This document shows positions 17,535-26,781 of a stretch of DNA of 34,624 bases, one piece after another. The position numbers were made by a program, and so were the translations under genes. Source of the DNA: Melioribacteraceae bacterium (GTDB lineage: Bacteria > Bacteroidota > Ignavibacteria > Ignavibacteriales > Melioribacteraceae); assembly GCA_024103215.1 (NCBI GenBank), contig JAGFIY010000081.1, positions 1 through 34,624 on the forward strand, read 5' to 3'. The notes under the pieces are model-generated. The model had not been told where the DNA came from. It ran no database searches and saw nothing but the letters and a program-made list of their open reading frames with translations. Position 1 is the stretch's first letter; every line of letters begins with the position of its first letter.

Positions 17535-18464
17535 ATGAAATCAAAGCTGTACTTATTTGTTATTCTCTTAATGAGCACAATTTTAAACGCACAGAACACA
17601 TATGAATTTTTAAGGCTAGACATGAGTCCGCGCGCTGCAGCACTTGCAGGCAGCTTTGTTTCAACCTACGATGATCCTAATGCTATGTTTTACAATCCTG
17701 CCGGAATTGCAACTTTAGAAGGTCAGCCCATTTCTCTATCTTTCGTTAAACATCTCTTGGATATAAATTCAGCTAGCTTAAGTTATTCGCATCAATTTGA
17801 GGGAATCGGAAGATTTGCCGCGGGTGTTCAATATATTAATTACGGTACATTTACCGCGGCAGATGAATTCGGGAACAAAACCGGAGAGTTTGGTGCTGGC
17901 GATTTTGCGCTTACAATCGGTTATGCAAATCAACTTGACGAAAACTTTTATTACGGGGCAAATGTTAAGTTTATCTATTCTAGTATCGAGGAAGTCTCCT
18001 CAACTGGAATAGCTGCCGATTTTGGGCTGCAATACTTAATTCCCGATAGCAGATGGAGCTTCGGGATTTCTGCTTTGAATCTCGGCGGTCAGCTCTCAAG
18101 CTATTACGATACACGGGAAGATCTTCCGCTGGACGTTAGAGTTGGATTTTCAAAAACCTTGGAACACCTTCCTTTTACCTTCTTGGTTTCACTAAACAAA
18201 CTTAATGAAAAATATGACAGCTTCGGAGATCGTTTTCAACAATTTTCCGTGGGAGGCGAGTTTAGGTTAAGTCAATCGTTTCACTTAAGACTCGGTTATG
18301 ATAACGAAAAAAGAAAGGAACTCAAGATTGGCACAACAGCTGGTCTCGCAGGGTTCAGTCTTGGGGTAGGATTAAACATAAGCAACTACTTAATCGATTA
18401 TGCTTTCTCCTCAATGGGTTCGATAGGTTCGCTTCATAGAATCGGAGTATCGACAAATCTTTAA
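17535..18464 (+). CDS. PorV/PorQ-type outer-membrane protein
   Basis: This 309-aa protein has a signal peptide (1-19, ending LNAQ) and then the family's typical N-terminus: FLRLDMSPRAAALAG, STYDDPNAMFYNPAG, and alternating beta strands with Gly and aromatic residues to the end. PorV/PorQ-like FadL-fold barrels are found across Bacteroidota and Ignavibacteria; some serve type-9 secretion, for example as shuttle or accessory proteins, but many paralogues have no known job. No T9SS core gene is in this window, so a T9SS role is only possible. The start follows AAAGGATT. The stop overlaps the convergent TPR gene by 4 nt (TTAA). Confidence 0.85.
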   Translation: MKSKLYLFVILLMSTILNAQNTYEFLRLDMSPRAAALAGSFVSTYDDPNAMFYNPAGIATLEGQPISLSFVKHLLDINSASLSYSHQFEGIGRFAAGVQYINYGTFTAADEFGNKTGEFGAGDFALTIGYANQLDENFYYGANVKFIYSSIEEVSSTGIAADFGLQYLIPDSRWSFGISALNLGGQLSSYYDTREDLPLDVRVGFSKTLEHLPFTFLVSLNKLNEKYDSFGDRFQQFSVGGEFRLSQSFHLRLGYDNEKRKELKIGTTAGLAGFSLGVGLNISNYLIDYAFSSMGSIGSLHRIGVSTNL

Positions 18465-19621
18465 TTTGATTTTAATTCTTCTTTTATTAGATCAATTTCT
18501 TCTTCTGCACGATTATGAGAACCATTGTAATCTCTAAGATCGAGCACTTCTTCGAGAAGAGAAATTGCTGCTTTGCGCATATTTTTTGTACGCAAAATTC
18601 CCGCTTTGATTATCATTGCATTAATTAAAAATCCCGATTCTTCATCTTCGTTCAATAGTTTTGAATAATTGATACAGTCGTCAAAATATATAAGTGCGTC
18701 ATCTAAATTTCCTTTGTTGTATTCATCATATCCCACATAATAAGAAGCCTCGCGCATGGTATTGTTATTATAACCGGGTTTTTGTTCAACCCCCTTTTTA
18801 TATATTTCCCTGAACACGTCGGATGCTTGAGTGTATCCGAATCGTTTAATCATTATCCTTCCTTTGTATCTTTCAAAAACCGGATTATCCGGAAACCATT
18901 CCAATAGCCGTTCGTTAAAAAACTGAGCTTTTTTATAATCTTCTTCGTACATATAGTATAAGGTCATTAAAAAATAGTTTGATTCAATCTTCGCGTACTT
19001 TCCTTTATTTGCGCAGAGTTCCAACTGCTCTAATCCTTTTTTTCGATCTCCGTTCGGGAAAAAAATCATAACAGGTTTTACGAAAGGATATTCTTCCGGA
19101 ATCACATCGGCGTAGTAGTTATAAATGCCGAACCCAAGCTGCACATCCATGTTTGTGCTGTCGAGATCGTATGCTTTAAATACAAGAGGAAGTGCATCCT
19201 TTCCGTCAAGTGCCGCATTGAGCCAATCTTCGCGAATCGATAAAAGTCTTCCTCTAAAACCAAGTGAACCTCCTTTGAAAAACAACGCATCTATGTTGTT
19301 TTCATCTTTATCAAGAATGTCATCACACATGTCAATCACATTCTCGAGCTTTTCGATGAATAGATCATCATATTCTTCGTTATTAAGATCGAGCAAAATT
19401 TTCCACCACTCAATCATAGCATCAAAAAAATAACCTGCCGGATGTTTCGGGAAGTTCTTTATAACCTTGTTGAAAGTCTTTTCCGCGTCTTCGAATTGGA
19501 TCCCGTATATCTCGTTAATTCCCTTAAAAACAAGAGAATCGAACTCCGCAGAATTTTGCGGCTGTGCAAAAACCGAAGAAAAGACAAAGATTAGAACGGC
19601 AAATATTTTTGAAATCTTCAT
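18461..19621 (-). CDS. Secreted TPR-repeat protein
   Basis: I start this 386-aa protein at the ATG at 19621; the four extra residues of the longer frame come before the signal peptide. A cleavable signal peptide (about 1-19, ending VFAQ) is followed by helical tetratricopeptide-like repeats, with recognisable units near EDAEKTFNKVIKNFP, DDALIYFDDCINY and KAAISLLEEVLDL. Residues between about 70 and 170 are Asp/Glu-rich helices. TPR domains mediate protein-protein contacts; here probably in the periplasm, and the partner is unknown. Divergent from uvrA across 115 bp, convergent with the PorV/PorQ gene with a 4-nt shared stop. Confidence 0.75.
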   Translation of the reverse strand: MKISKIFAVLIFVFSSVFAQPQNSAEFDSLVFKGINEIYGIQFEDAEKTFNKVIKNFPKHPAGYFFDAMIEWWKILLDLNNEEYDDLFIEKLENVIDMCDDILDKDENNIDALFFKGGSLGFRGRLLSIREDWLNAALDGKDALPLVFKAYDLDSTNMDVQLGFGIYNYYADVIPEEYPFVKPVMIFFPNGDRKKGLEQLELCANKGKYAKIESNYFLMTLYYMYEEDYKKAQFFNERLLEWFPDNPVFERYKGRIMIKRFGYTQASDVFREIYKKGVEQKPGYNNNTMREASYYVGYDEYNKGNLDDALIYFDDCINYSKLLNEDEESGFLINAMIIKAGILRTKNMRKAAISLLEEVLDLRDYNGSHNRAEEEIDLIKEELKSN

Positions 19622-19736
19622 ACAAAACAACATAACAAAAAATTTCTTAATAAAAATTCGTCAAATTTTTACACTTTGATTAAAAGTCTGTTCAAAAATT
19701 TTTATTAACTTGTAAGTTTAAATTCCGACAAAATTT

Positions 19737-22526
19737 ATGGCTAAGAAGAAAAATACAACCCCTGTCCCAAAAGATAGGATAATAATAAAAGGTGCCAGAG
19801 AGCATAACCTAAAGAACGTTGATCTTGAAATTCCCCGCAACAAACTAGTTGTTTTTACAGGCGTAAGCGGAAGCGGAAAATCTTCATTGGTTTTCGACAC
19901 GATTTATGCCGAGGGACAAAGACGTTATGTTGAAAGTCTTTCTTCCTACGCCCGCCAGTTTTTAGAGCGAATCAACAAACCTGATGTCGATATTATACAA
20001 GGAATTTGTCCTGCGGTTGCAATCGAACAGAAAAAAGGTGCAAGAAATCCCAGATCGACTGTTGGCACAAGCACGGAAATATATGATTATCTTCGACTTC
20101 TTTTCGCGAGAATTGGAAGAACTGTTTGCTTCGACTGTGGAAAGGAAGTTAAAAAAGATACTGTTTCATCAGTAATTGAATGGTTCAACGAAAAAGAAGA
20201 AGACGAAAAATTCTTTTTGGGATTTCCTCTCCATCCCCACGAGGGACGCACACCCAAAGAAGAAATGGAACATCTTAAGAAAAGAGGTTTTTTCAGAATT
20301 TACTACAATGATGTTTTGTATGATCTTAACGAAGACGATCCAAAGATAAAATCAAAAGAAAATATTGTTGTTGTACTGGAAAGAATAAAACTTAAGAAAG
20401 AAAGTCTCCGAGAAAAAATTGCTGATACAATTGAAGCATCCTTTAAGGAAGGCGAAGGAAGACTAATCGTTGTAAACGCTTCAACGTACGATCTTAAAAC
20501 ATTTAATCAGTTTTACGAATGCTGCGGAATCCTCTACGAAGAACCCGAGCCCCAGTTTTTTAGTTTCAACAATCCTTTCGGTGCTTGCCCTGTTTGTCAA
20601 GGTTTCGGCAAGACAATGAGCTATGATATGGAATTGATTGTTCCAAATGCCAATCTAACAATTGCCGATGGCGCAATTGCTCCTTGGCGAACGGCAAAAT
20701 ACAGTCATTATTTGTATAAACTCGTAAAAGCAGCAAAGGATAAAAACATACCCCTGCATGTTCCTTTCAAAAACCTTAAGAGCGAACATTTAAGTCTGAT
20801 AAAAGAAGGTTTTGACGATTTTCAGGGGATCGACGGTTTTTTTGCAGAACTCGAAAAGAAGAATTACAAAATGCATATCCGGATTTTACTCAGTAAATAC
20901 AGAGGTTATACTACCTGTAATGCATGCAAAGGATCAAGATTAAGAAGAGAAGCGCTTCAGGTTAAAATCGGTGGAAATTCAATTCACGATGTGATTCAAC
21001 TGTCGATCGAAAGAGCGGAAGTTTTTTTTAAGGATTTAGTGATCAGCGAGTACGAGGAAAAAATCGGCGGAAGAATTCTGAACGAAATAAAAAAACGATT
21101 AAATTTTTTGAATGAGGTTGGACTCGGTTATCTGACTCTCGACCGGTTAAGTTCAACGCTGTCGGGCGGAGAGACGCAGCGAATAAATCTTGCAACCTCA
21201 TTAGGTTCTGCTCTTATCGGAACGCTTTATGTTCTCGACGAACCAAGCATTGGGCTTCATCCGCGCGATAACACAAAGCTTATTAACATCTTGAAATCCT
21301 TGAGAGATCTTGGGAATACAGTTCTTGTTGTTGAACACGATTCCGAGATGATGCAGGAAGCCGATCTGATTGTTGATATGGGACCAAAAGCCGGACAGCA
21401 CGGGGGCGAAATTGTTGCGATAAACACTTACGATGAACTATTAAATAACATTAATTCTCTCACGGGAAAATATTTGTCGCACAAACTCTCAATTCCTCTT
21501 CCCGCGAAAAGAAGAAATGGAAATTCAAAAACAATTAAAATCAAGGGTGCCTCGGAACATAATCTTAAGAATATAGATGTGGAAATTCCGCTGAAGAAAT
21601 TTGTTGTTGTTACGGGAGTAAGCGGTTCCGGGAAGAGCACGCTCGTTAACGATATTCTCTACGGCGGAGTAATGAAAATGTTCGGTAACAATCCGCCAAA
21701 CATCGGTAGGTTTGAATCGATTGAAAATTATCATTCGATAGATGAGATAGAAATTGTAGATCAATCGCCAATCGGAAAATCACCACGCTCAAACCCGATT
21801 AGTTATGTAAAAGGATTTGAACATATAAGAACACTCTTTTCAAACACACCTCAAGCAAGATCAAGAGGATATAAACCCGGCTTTTTTTCTTTTAACGTTC
21901 CCGGCGGAAGATGCGAAACATGTCAGGGCGAAGGATTTGTTAAGATAGAGATGCAGTTTCTTGCTGATCTTTATTTGGAATGCGAAGACTGCAACGGAAC
22001 AAGATTTAAAAAAGAAGTCCGGGAGGTTCTTTACCGTGGAAAAAATATTGTTGAAGTTCTTGATATGACTGTCGATGAAGCTTATGACTTCTTCAAGAAC
22101 GTAAAAAAAATTGCAGGCTATCTTAAGGTACTGAAAGATGTTGGTTTGGGTTACATAAAACTTGGTCAGCCTTCAAATACGCTTTCTGGTGGTGAAGCAC
22201 AGCGTATTAAGCTTGCGCTCCATCTCCACACGCAAAAGAGAAACAAACACACACTATTTATTTTTGACGAACCGACTACGGGGCTTCATTTTGACGACAT
22301 CAGCAAACTTCTAAACTGTTTTAATATGCTTGTAGATACAGGGAACTCGGTAGTAGTTATTGAGCATAACCTCGATGTTATAAAATGTGCCGATCATATT
22401 ATAGACCTTGGTCCCGAAGCAGGATCAAAAGGAGGGGAGGTGGTTGCTGCAGGCTCACCTGAAGATATTATTAAAAACAAGAATTCTTATACAGCGAAGT
22501 ATTTAAAACCCTATCTGAAGAATTAA
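19737..22526 (+). CDS. uvrA: Excinuclease ABC subunit A
   Basis: This 929-aa protein is UvrA, the damage-sensing ATPase of nucleotide-excision repair, which loads UvrB onto damaged DNA. Two ABC modules are present: Walker A GVSGSGKS at 42-49 and again at 627-634, signatures [12 protein letters not shown] and [12 protein letters not shown], Walker [13 protein letters not shown] and [12 protein letters not shown]. Cys pairs of the zinc modules are visible ([39 protein letters not shown]). Length matches the family (about 940 aa). It starts at an ATG with a weak ribosome site, 115 bp from the divergent TPR gene; no LexA-type box was obvious to me. The stop is shared with the convergent gene. Confidence 0.98.
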   Translation: MAKKKNTTPVPKDRIIIKGAREHNLKNVDLEIPRNKLVVFTGVSGSGKSSLVFDTIYAEGQRRYVESLSSYARQFLERINKPDVDIIQGICPAVAIEQKKGARNPRSTVGTSTEIYDYLRLLFARIGRTVCFDCGKEVKKDTVSSVIEWFNEKEEDEKFFLGFPLHPHEGRTPKEEMEHLKKRGFFRIYYNDVLYDLNEDDPKIKSKENIVVVLERIKLKKESLREKIADTIEASFKEGEGRLIVVNASTYDLKTFNQFYECCGILYEEPEPQFFSFNNPFGACPVCQGFGKTMSYDMELIVPNANLTIADGAIAPWRTAKYSHYLYKLVKAAKDKNIPLHVPFKNLKSEHLSLIKEGFDDFQGIDGFFAELEKKNYKMHIRILLSKYRGYTTCNACKGSRLRREALQVKIGGNSIHDVIQLSIERAEVFFKDLVISEYEEKIGGRILNEIKKRLNFLNEVGLGYLTLDRLSSTLSGGETQRINLATSLGSALIGTLYVLDEPSIGLHPRDNTKLINILKSLRDLGNTVLVVEHDSEMMQEADLIVDMGPKAGQHGGEIVAINTYDELLNNINSLTGKYLSHKLSIPLPAKRRNGNSKTIKIKGASEHNLKNIDVEIPLKKFVVVTGVSGSGKSTLVNDILYGGVMKMFGNNPPNIGRFESIENYHSIDEIEIVDQSPIGKSPRSNPISYVKGFEHIRTLFSNTPQARSRGYKPGFFSFNVPGGRCETCQGEGFVKIEMQFLADLYLECEDCNGTRFKKEVREVLYRGKNIVEVLDMTVDEAYDFFKNVKKIAGYLKVLKDVGLGYIKLGQPSNTLSGGEAQRIKLALHLHTQKRNKHTLFIFDEPTTGLHFDDISKLLNCFNMLVDTGNSVVVIEHNLDVIKCADHIIDLGPEAGSKGGEVVAAGSPEDIIKNKNSYTAKYLKPYLKN

Positions 22527-24229
22527 AGAGTGAGTCTTATTTCGTTTCCGCTGACGGTATAAAATACTTCCAAATAATCGAACTCGGCAAGATTTTGTTT
22601 AAACGAAAAAATATTTTTACCGGGATAGATTTTGTCAACAATGAGCTGTGCTTTGTTTTCCCCTCTGCCGGCAATAACGTAAACTTGCTCCGTAATTTTT
22701 GAATAAAACAGAAGTTTATATGAATTATCAGAGGATTTAACAAGTACAGGTTTATCAAAGTATGAAATCTGCTTTGCAATGTCTTCCAGTGCAGGGATCG
22801 TCACTTCAACAATGTTCGATGTTGAATCACTTTCGTTCCAGAGTTTATCAACTGATTTTAAAGTGAAATAATAATTTACCTGTCTCGGTTTTTCTACAAC
22901 TATTGAAATTCTTGTTTTATTTGCGCTGAATACATCTTGAAGATTTTCCGGTTTGAGATTCACTTTTGGTTCATCAAGTTTGTACAGCGCAAGATATTCA
23001 GCTCCGTTTCCCGAATATTCATCGTTTAATTCCCAAGAAAGATTAATCATCGATCGATTTGAGTCATCGATGTTGTAACTAAGATTATAAGGCGGATCGG
23101 GTTTTGCTGCAATGATATTCGGAAGAGATGCCGGAAAAGCTTTCGAAGTAAAAAAATCCATCGGGAGATTTTTTATGTGTTCGTATCTGAAAAACGCAAC
23201 ACCATCCGCATTTTTTTCTCTTGCAATTTCAACCTGTTGCCGAAGTTCTGATACAACCTCATCTTTGTATGCCGCAATTCCTATTATCACATTTTTATCG
23301 GGATTTGAATTTCTCCAATCTTCAACCAATGCTTCATATTTCGGATTTGAAAGATTGCTCCAATAAATTTGCGGAACAACATAATCAATTAAGCCGCGGT
23401 TAAGCCATTCTCTTGAATCTTGATATACTTCGGAGTAACCCTGAAGACCTTTTGCGAGCTGTAAATTTCTGTAAATTCCAATCGGAGTAGCCCCTATTTT
23501 GAGGAGCGGCTTAATTTCTTTCACATTAAGATGAAGTGCTTCCATAAATTTTGTTATGTTATTACGCCGCCATTGAGCTCTATCCGATCCGTTTCCATAA
23601 AGGTTGTAAGAAAAATCATCGTTATACATCCGGCTTGGATAGCGAATAAAATCAAGATGAAGTCCGTCGATGTTATAATTGTAAACGAGGTCTAAAAACA
23701 AATCAACAAGATAATCTCTAACTTCGGGAAGCCCCGGGTCAACCCAGTAAGAGACGGTTCCGTTTTCCTTTACTTCATATATCCAGTCGGGATGTTTATT
23801 GAGCAAATGATCCGGATGGGAAATTTTATTGTTTGAATTACTTGAAAAACAACGCATCACATTTACCCAAGCATGAAGTTCAATCCCGTTCCCGTGTGCA
23901 AGATCAATCATATACTCTAAAGGATCGTAACCCGGATACCGTCCTGTTTCGCCAGCAAGGTATGATGAAAAAGGTTCGTAATTGCTTCGGTACATTGTGG
24001 TGCCGTTGCTGCGGACTTGAAAATAAATAGTATTGAGTTTCTTTCTTTTAACGTCGGCGACAATACCTCTTAATGCGGCTTTCTGTTCCTCAATGTTATA
24101 AGTATTCGGAGGCCAGTCGAGTTGAAAGTTAGTAGTAACCCACACAGCTCTTGTTTCTCTTTCCACTTGAGCGGAAATTGTAACCGATGCCAAACATAAA
24201 AGAAATATGACAGAAATTGTTTTTTTCAC
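22523..24229 (-). CDS. GHL10/DUF187 family-10-like glycosyl hydrolase
   Basis: This 568-aa secreted protein has a signal peptide (about 1-20, ending TISAQ). Residues about 22-340 match the GHL10 (DUF187, YngK-like) TIM-barrel: ETRAVWVTTNFQLDWP, NTIYFQVRSNGTTMYRS, GIELHAWVNVMRCF, then IDGLHLDFIRYPSR with likely catalytic acidic residues, and VVPQIYWSN. About 375-480 is an fn3-like domain, and the last 85 residues form a further beta domain. The substrate is unknown; homologues act on peptidoglycan or envelope glycans. Its start overlaps aroB by 4 nt (ATGA), so it is translated from the aroK-aroB transcript. The stop is shared with uvrA's. Confidence 0.88.
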   Translation of the reverse strand: MKKTISVIFLLCLASVTISAQVERETRAVWVTTNFQLDWPPNTYNIEEQKAALRGIVADVKRKKLNTIYFQVRSNGTTMYRSNYEPFSSYLAGETGRYPGYDPLEYMIDLAHGNGIELHAWVNVMRCFSSNSNNKISHPDHLLNKHPDWIYEVKENGTVSYWVDPGLPEVRDYLVDLFLDLVYNYNIDGLHLDFIRYPSRMYNDDFSYNLYGNGSDRAQWRRNNITKFMEALHLNVKEIKPLLKIGATPIGIYRNLQLAKGLQGYSEVYQDSREWLNRGLIDYVVPQIYWSNLSNPKYEALVEDWRNSNPDKNVIIGIAAYKDEVVSELRQQVEIAREKNADGVAFFRYEHIKNLPMDFFTSKAFPASLPNIIAAKPDPPYNLSYNIDDSNRSMINLSWELNDEYSGNGAEYLALYKLDEPKVNLKPENLQDVFSANKTRISIVVEKPRQVNYYFTLKSVDKLWNESDSTSNIVEVTIPALEDIAKQISYFDKPVLVKSSDNSYKLLFYSKITEQVYVIAGRGENKAQLIVDKIYPGKNIFSFKQNLAEFDYLEVFYTVSGNEIRLTL

Positions 24230-25317
24230 GCGAAAACTTCAATTCCCTTTTTTATTGAATCTAAAACTAACTTTTTGCCGGCTGAAATATCCAATAAAAT
24301 TTTGCCTGTATCCTGTATTAAAACAAACTTAATATCCCCGCTCCGGTTCTTTTTATCGGTTTGCATAAATCTGTAAATCTTATCAGCATTAGGTGATTTC
24401 AATTTTATACTGCCTTTAAATAAATTAACTGCATTCAAAAATTCTTTTTCTTTTCTGGGATTGAGTATCCCGAGAGATTGAGATAAAAATATCGAACAAA
24501 CAATTCCCGCAACAACTGCTTGCCCGTGTTTGATTAAGTTCTTCTGCTCGGCTTCAATTGCATGAGCAAATGTATGTCCTAAATTCAAAATTTTTCTTAA
24601 ACCGGATTCTTTTTCATCGGATTCCACAACAGCGGATTTAAATTCAATCGATTCTTCTATCAGCTTAGCAATCGATGATTGTTCACCTTGCAACAATGAC
24701 TTGAACTTTAGATTAAAAAATTTAGCCAGAGCTTCGGTTGCAATAAAACTGTATTTCAATGCTTCACCCAAACCGCAGATAAGTTCATTTTTATCAAGCG
24801 TGGTTAAAAATGATGTGTCTATCAAAACAAATTTCGGTTGATGAAAGGCTCCGATTATGTTTTTAATTCCTCCAAAGTTAAATCCGGTTTTACCTCCTAC
24901 CGAACTGTCAATATCAGCAAGAAGAGTCGTGGGAACTTGAACATACTCTACACCACGCATATATGTCGCTGCTGCGAAACCGGCAATGTCCCCGGTAATG
25001 CCTCCGCCTATCGCAATTATTGCAGTATCTCTTCCGTACTTTCCGTTTATTAACTTTTCATAAATGTGATTGAGGCTCTCATATGATTTGTTTTTTTCAG
25101 TCGAATTGAAAATAAACTTTCCGGTTTTATTAGGAAATTCTTTGATGATTTTTGTGATTAGTTTCCCATGGTAGTGATTAACCCGGGAATCTATCACAAA
25201 GAATAATGACGATCCCTTACAATGCTTTATGATTTTTTTGTTTAATTGATCGACGATGTTACTGCCGATATATACCGGATAAGGATTTTGAGAAAGATTT
25301 ACATTAATCTTTTTCAT
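24226..25317 (-). CDS. aroB: 3-dehydroquinate synthase
   Basis: This 363-aa enzyme makes 3-dehydroquinate from DAHP, the second step of the shikimate pathway. NAD-binding GGGITGDIAGFAA (104-116), PTTLLADIDSSVGGKTGFN (129-147), and metal ligands Glu185 (GLGEALKYS), His248 (NLGHTFAHAIE) and His264 (HGQAV) are all present. The common HGEAV is HGQAV here; the Glu is not a metal ligand and such variants look tolerated. aroK overlaps its start by 14 nt and the GHL10 hydrolase follows with a 4-nt overlap, so all three are coupled. Confidence 0.97.
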   Translation of the reverse strand: MKKINVNLSQNPYPVYIGSNIVDQLNKKIIKHCKGSSLFFVIDSRVNHYHGKLITKIIKEFPNKTGKFIFNSTEKNKSYESLNHIYEKLINGKYGRDTAIIAIGGGITGDIAGFAAATYMRGVEYVQVPTTLLADIDSSVGGKTGFNFGGIKNIIGAFHQPKFVLIDTSFLTTLDKNELICGLGEALKYSFIATEALAKFFNLKFKSLLQGEQSSIAKLIEESIEFKSAVVESDEKESGLRKILNLGHTFAHAIEAEQKNLIKHGQAVVAGIVCSIFLSQSLGILNPRKEKEFLNAVNLFKGSIKLKSPNADKIYRFMQTDKKNRSGDIKFVLIQDTGKILLDISAGKKLVLDSIKKGIEVFA

Positions 25318-25855
25318 ATATCATCTTTTTGATTTTCTTTGCAATTAAATCTACGGTTGTTCCGATTTTTGTCGCATCAGTGTTTATTACCAAATCTGAT
25401 TGAAGATAATAAGGTTCACGTTCGATCAACATCTTGTTAATTTTATCCAGAAATTTTTCCGGCGATTCTTCGTTTAGAACAAACTCTCTAAATGCAGGTC
25501 TGTCAATTTTATTTTTTATTCTTTTATAAATTACTTCGGGCGATATTTTTAAGTAAATAGTTGTTCCCGAAGATTTAAGCAGTTCTACATTTTGTTTATT
25601 TGCCATTGTTCCGCCGCCAAGAGAAACCACAATTGATTCTTCATCAATCAATCGTCTGAGGGTCTCGCATTCAATTTTTCTAAATTCTTCTTCGCCGGAA
25701 TCTTTAAAAATATCGACAATAGTTTTTGATTGTTCTTTTTCGATCACTTTGTCTAAATCGTAAAATGACCATCCGAGAACGTTTGCAAGAATAGGTCCTA
25801 TCGTACTTTTCCCGCTGGTCATAAATCCGCATAAAAATATACGGCGATTATTCAT
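25304..25855 (-). CDS. aroK: Shikimate kinase
   Basis: This 183-aa enzyme phosphorylates shikimate with ATP. P-loop GFMTSGKST (10-18), shikimate-binding D35 (FYDLD), R59 (EEFRKIE), the G80-G82 loop (SLGGGT), lid Arg119 (DRPAF) and R146 (EREPYY) are in place. The length fits the family. It overlaps the start of aroB by 14 nt, a common aroK-aroB pairing. The upstream gene on the same strand (beta-barrel protein, 25923) ends 67 nt before its start; co-transcription is possible but unproven. Confidence 0.96.
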   Translation of the reverse strand: MNNRRIFLCGFMTSGKSTIGPILANVLGWSFYDLDKVIEKEQSKTIVDIFKDSGEEEFRKIECETLRRLIDEESIVVSLGGGTMANKQNVELLKSSGTTIYLKISPEVIYKRIKNKIDRPAFREFVLNEESPEKFLDKINKMLIEREPYYLQSDLVINTDATKIGTTVDLIAKKIKKMIYEKD

Positions 25856-25922
25856 AGTAAAAATTGCATTATTAATTGAACTTTAATATAAGAATAACTT
25901 ATGAAGTTTGTTGATTTTTGAG

Positions 25923-26642
25923 TTAGATGTGAAAAGCGATTCCAAGTTGGAAAATTGTTCCGTCAATGTTCACTTTGCTGTGAAATATCTCGTTGTTGAT
26001 TCTATAATTTCGTCCCTCGTATTCGAACTCAAGCTTTGTGTATCTGTTTTTCATTTCGATTTCGGGATCGCGGAATTTCATTTCAAATCTTGCCGAAATA
26101 TTATCGAATATCATATACTCAATTCCCGTTAAAACATGAACTCCCACCGAGAAAGGCTGTTCGATAGTTTCTGATGAAACATCGCTGAAGTTTCTAATAT
26201 GATTGCCGAAGTAAGCTCCGGCACCTGCGCCGATGTAAAACTTAAAATCATTGTTCGAAAATGGGAAAAGATAAAAGACGTCAAATTCAACCGGAATGAT
26301 TTCAAAACCTTCTTCGGCAGAAACAATTTCGAGTATTGTCGGTCCGGCAATTCCAAAATCAGCCGTTGAAAAAGTTTCCTTAATATAACCGGTATTAATT
26401 CCGATAAATATTTCATCAAATATTGCATAACGTAGATTTACTGAAAATCCCCAAATGTCTTCGAGGGGTGTGTGGAGATATGCAAGAATCGGATCAGATG
26501 CCTTTGGTTGAAGGAACAATTTTGCATCTGTCGTCAAGTTATAGTTTACCGAAACGCTTAATCCCATATCCCCATGCTGTGCGTTGACTTTTTGCAGCGG
26601 GATGAACAGAATTAAAATTAGGATTATTCTTAAATTTTTCAT
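25923..26642 (-). CDS. Outer-membrane beta-barrel-like protein
   Basis: This 239-aa protein has a signal peptide (about 1-21, ending KVNAQ) followed by beta strands typical of an 8- to 10-strand OmpX/OmpW-like barrel: alternating aromatic and small residues (GISVNLRYAIF-like segments, FYIGAGAGAYFGNH, HVLTGIEYMIF) and a C-terminal strand FQLGIAFHI ending in a hydrophobic/aromatic pattern. The function is not visible. It may be the first gene of a minus-strand unit running into aroK-aroB, though the 67-nt gap could also hold a promoter. Confidence 0.72.
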   Translation of the reverse strand: MKNLRIILILILFIPLQKVNAQHGDMGLSVSVNYNLTTDAKLFLQPKASDPILAYLHTPLEDIWGFSVNLRYAIFDEIFIGINTGYIKETFSTADFGIAGPTILEIVSAEEGFEIIPVEFDVFYLFPFSNNDFKFYIGAGAGAYFGNHIRNFSDVSSETIEQPFSVGVHVLTGIEYMIFDNISARFEMKFRDPEIEMKNRYTKLEFEYEGRNYRINNEIFHSKVNIDGTIFQLGIAFHI

Positions 26643-26714
26643 TACCGATGTAAAATATAAAATTCAAGTTTAATTGTAATGGCAAAAATAATGCATCATT
26701 CTTTGAGTAAAGGA

Positions 26715-26722
26715 TAAATTTG
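26715..26722 (+). promoter_or_regulatory. Predicted -7 box TAAATTTG
   Basis: An exact TAnnTTTG match lies 59 bp before the CLC gene. No -33 TTTG is at the right distance (one 9 nt upstream is too close). The predicted start would be near 26729. Confidence 0.3.
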
Positions 26723-26781
26723 ATGATAAATTTAGTATTTTTTCACTCGTTGCTTTAAATAATACAAACACCGGAATTATT

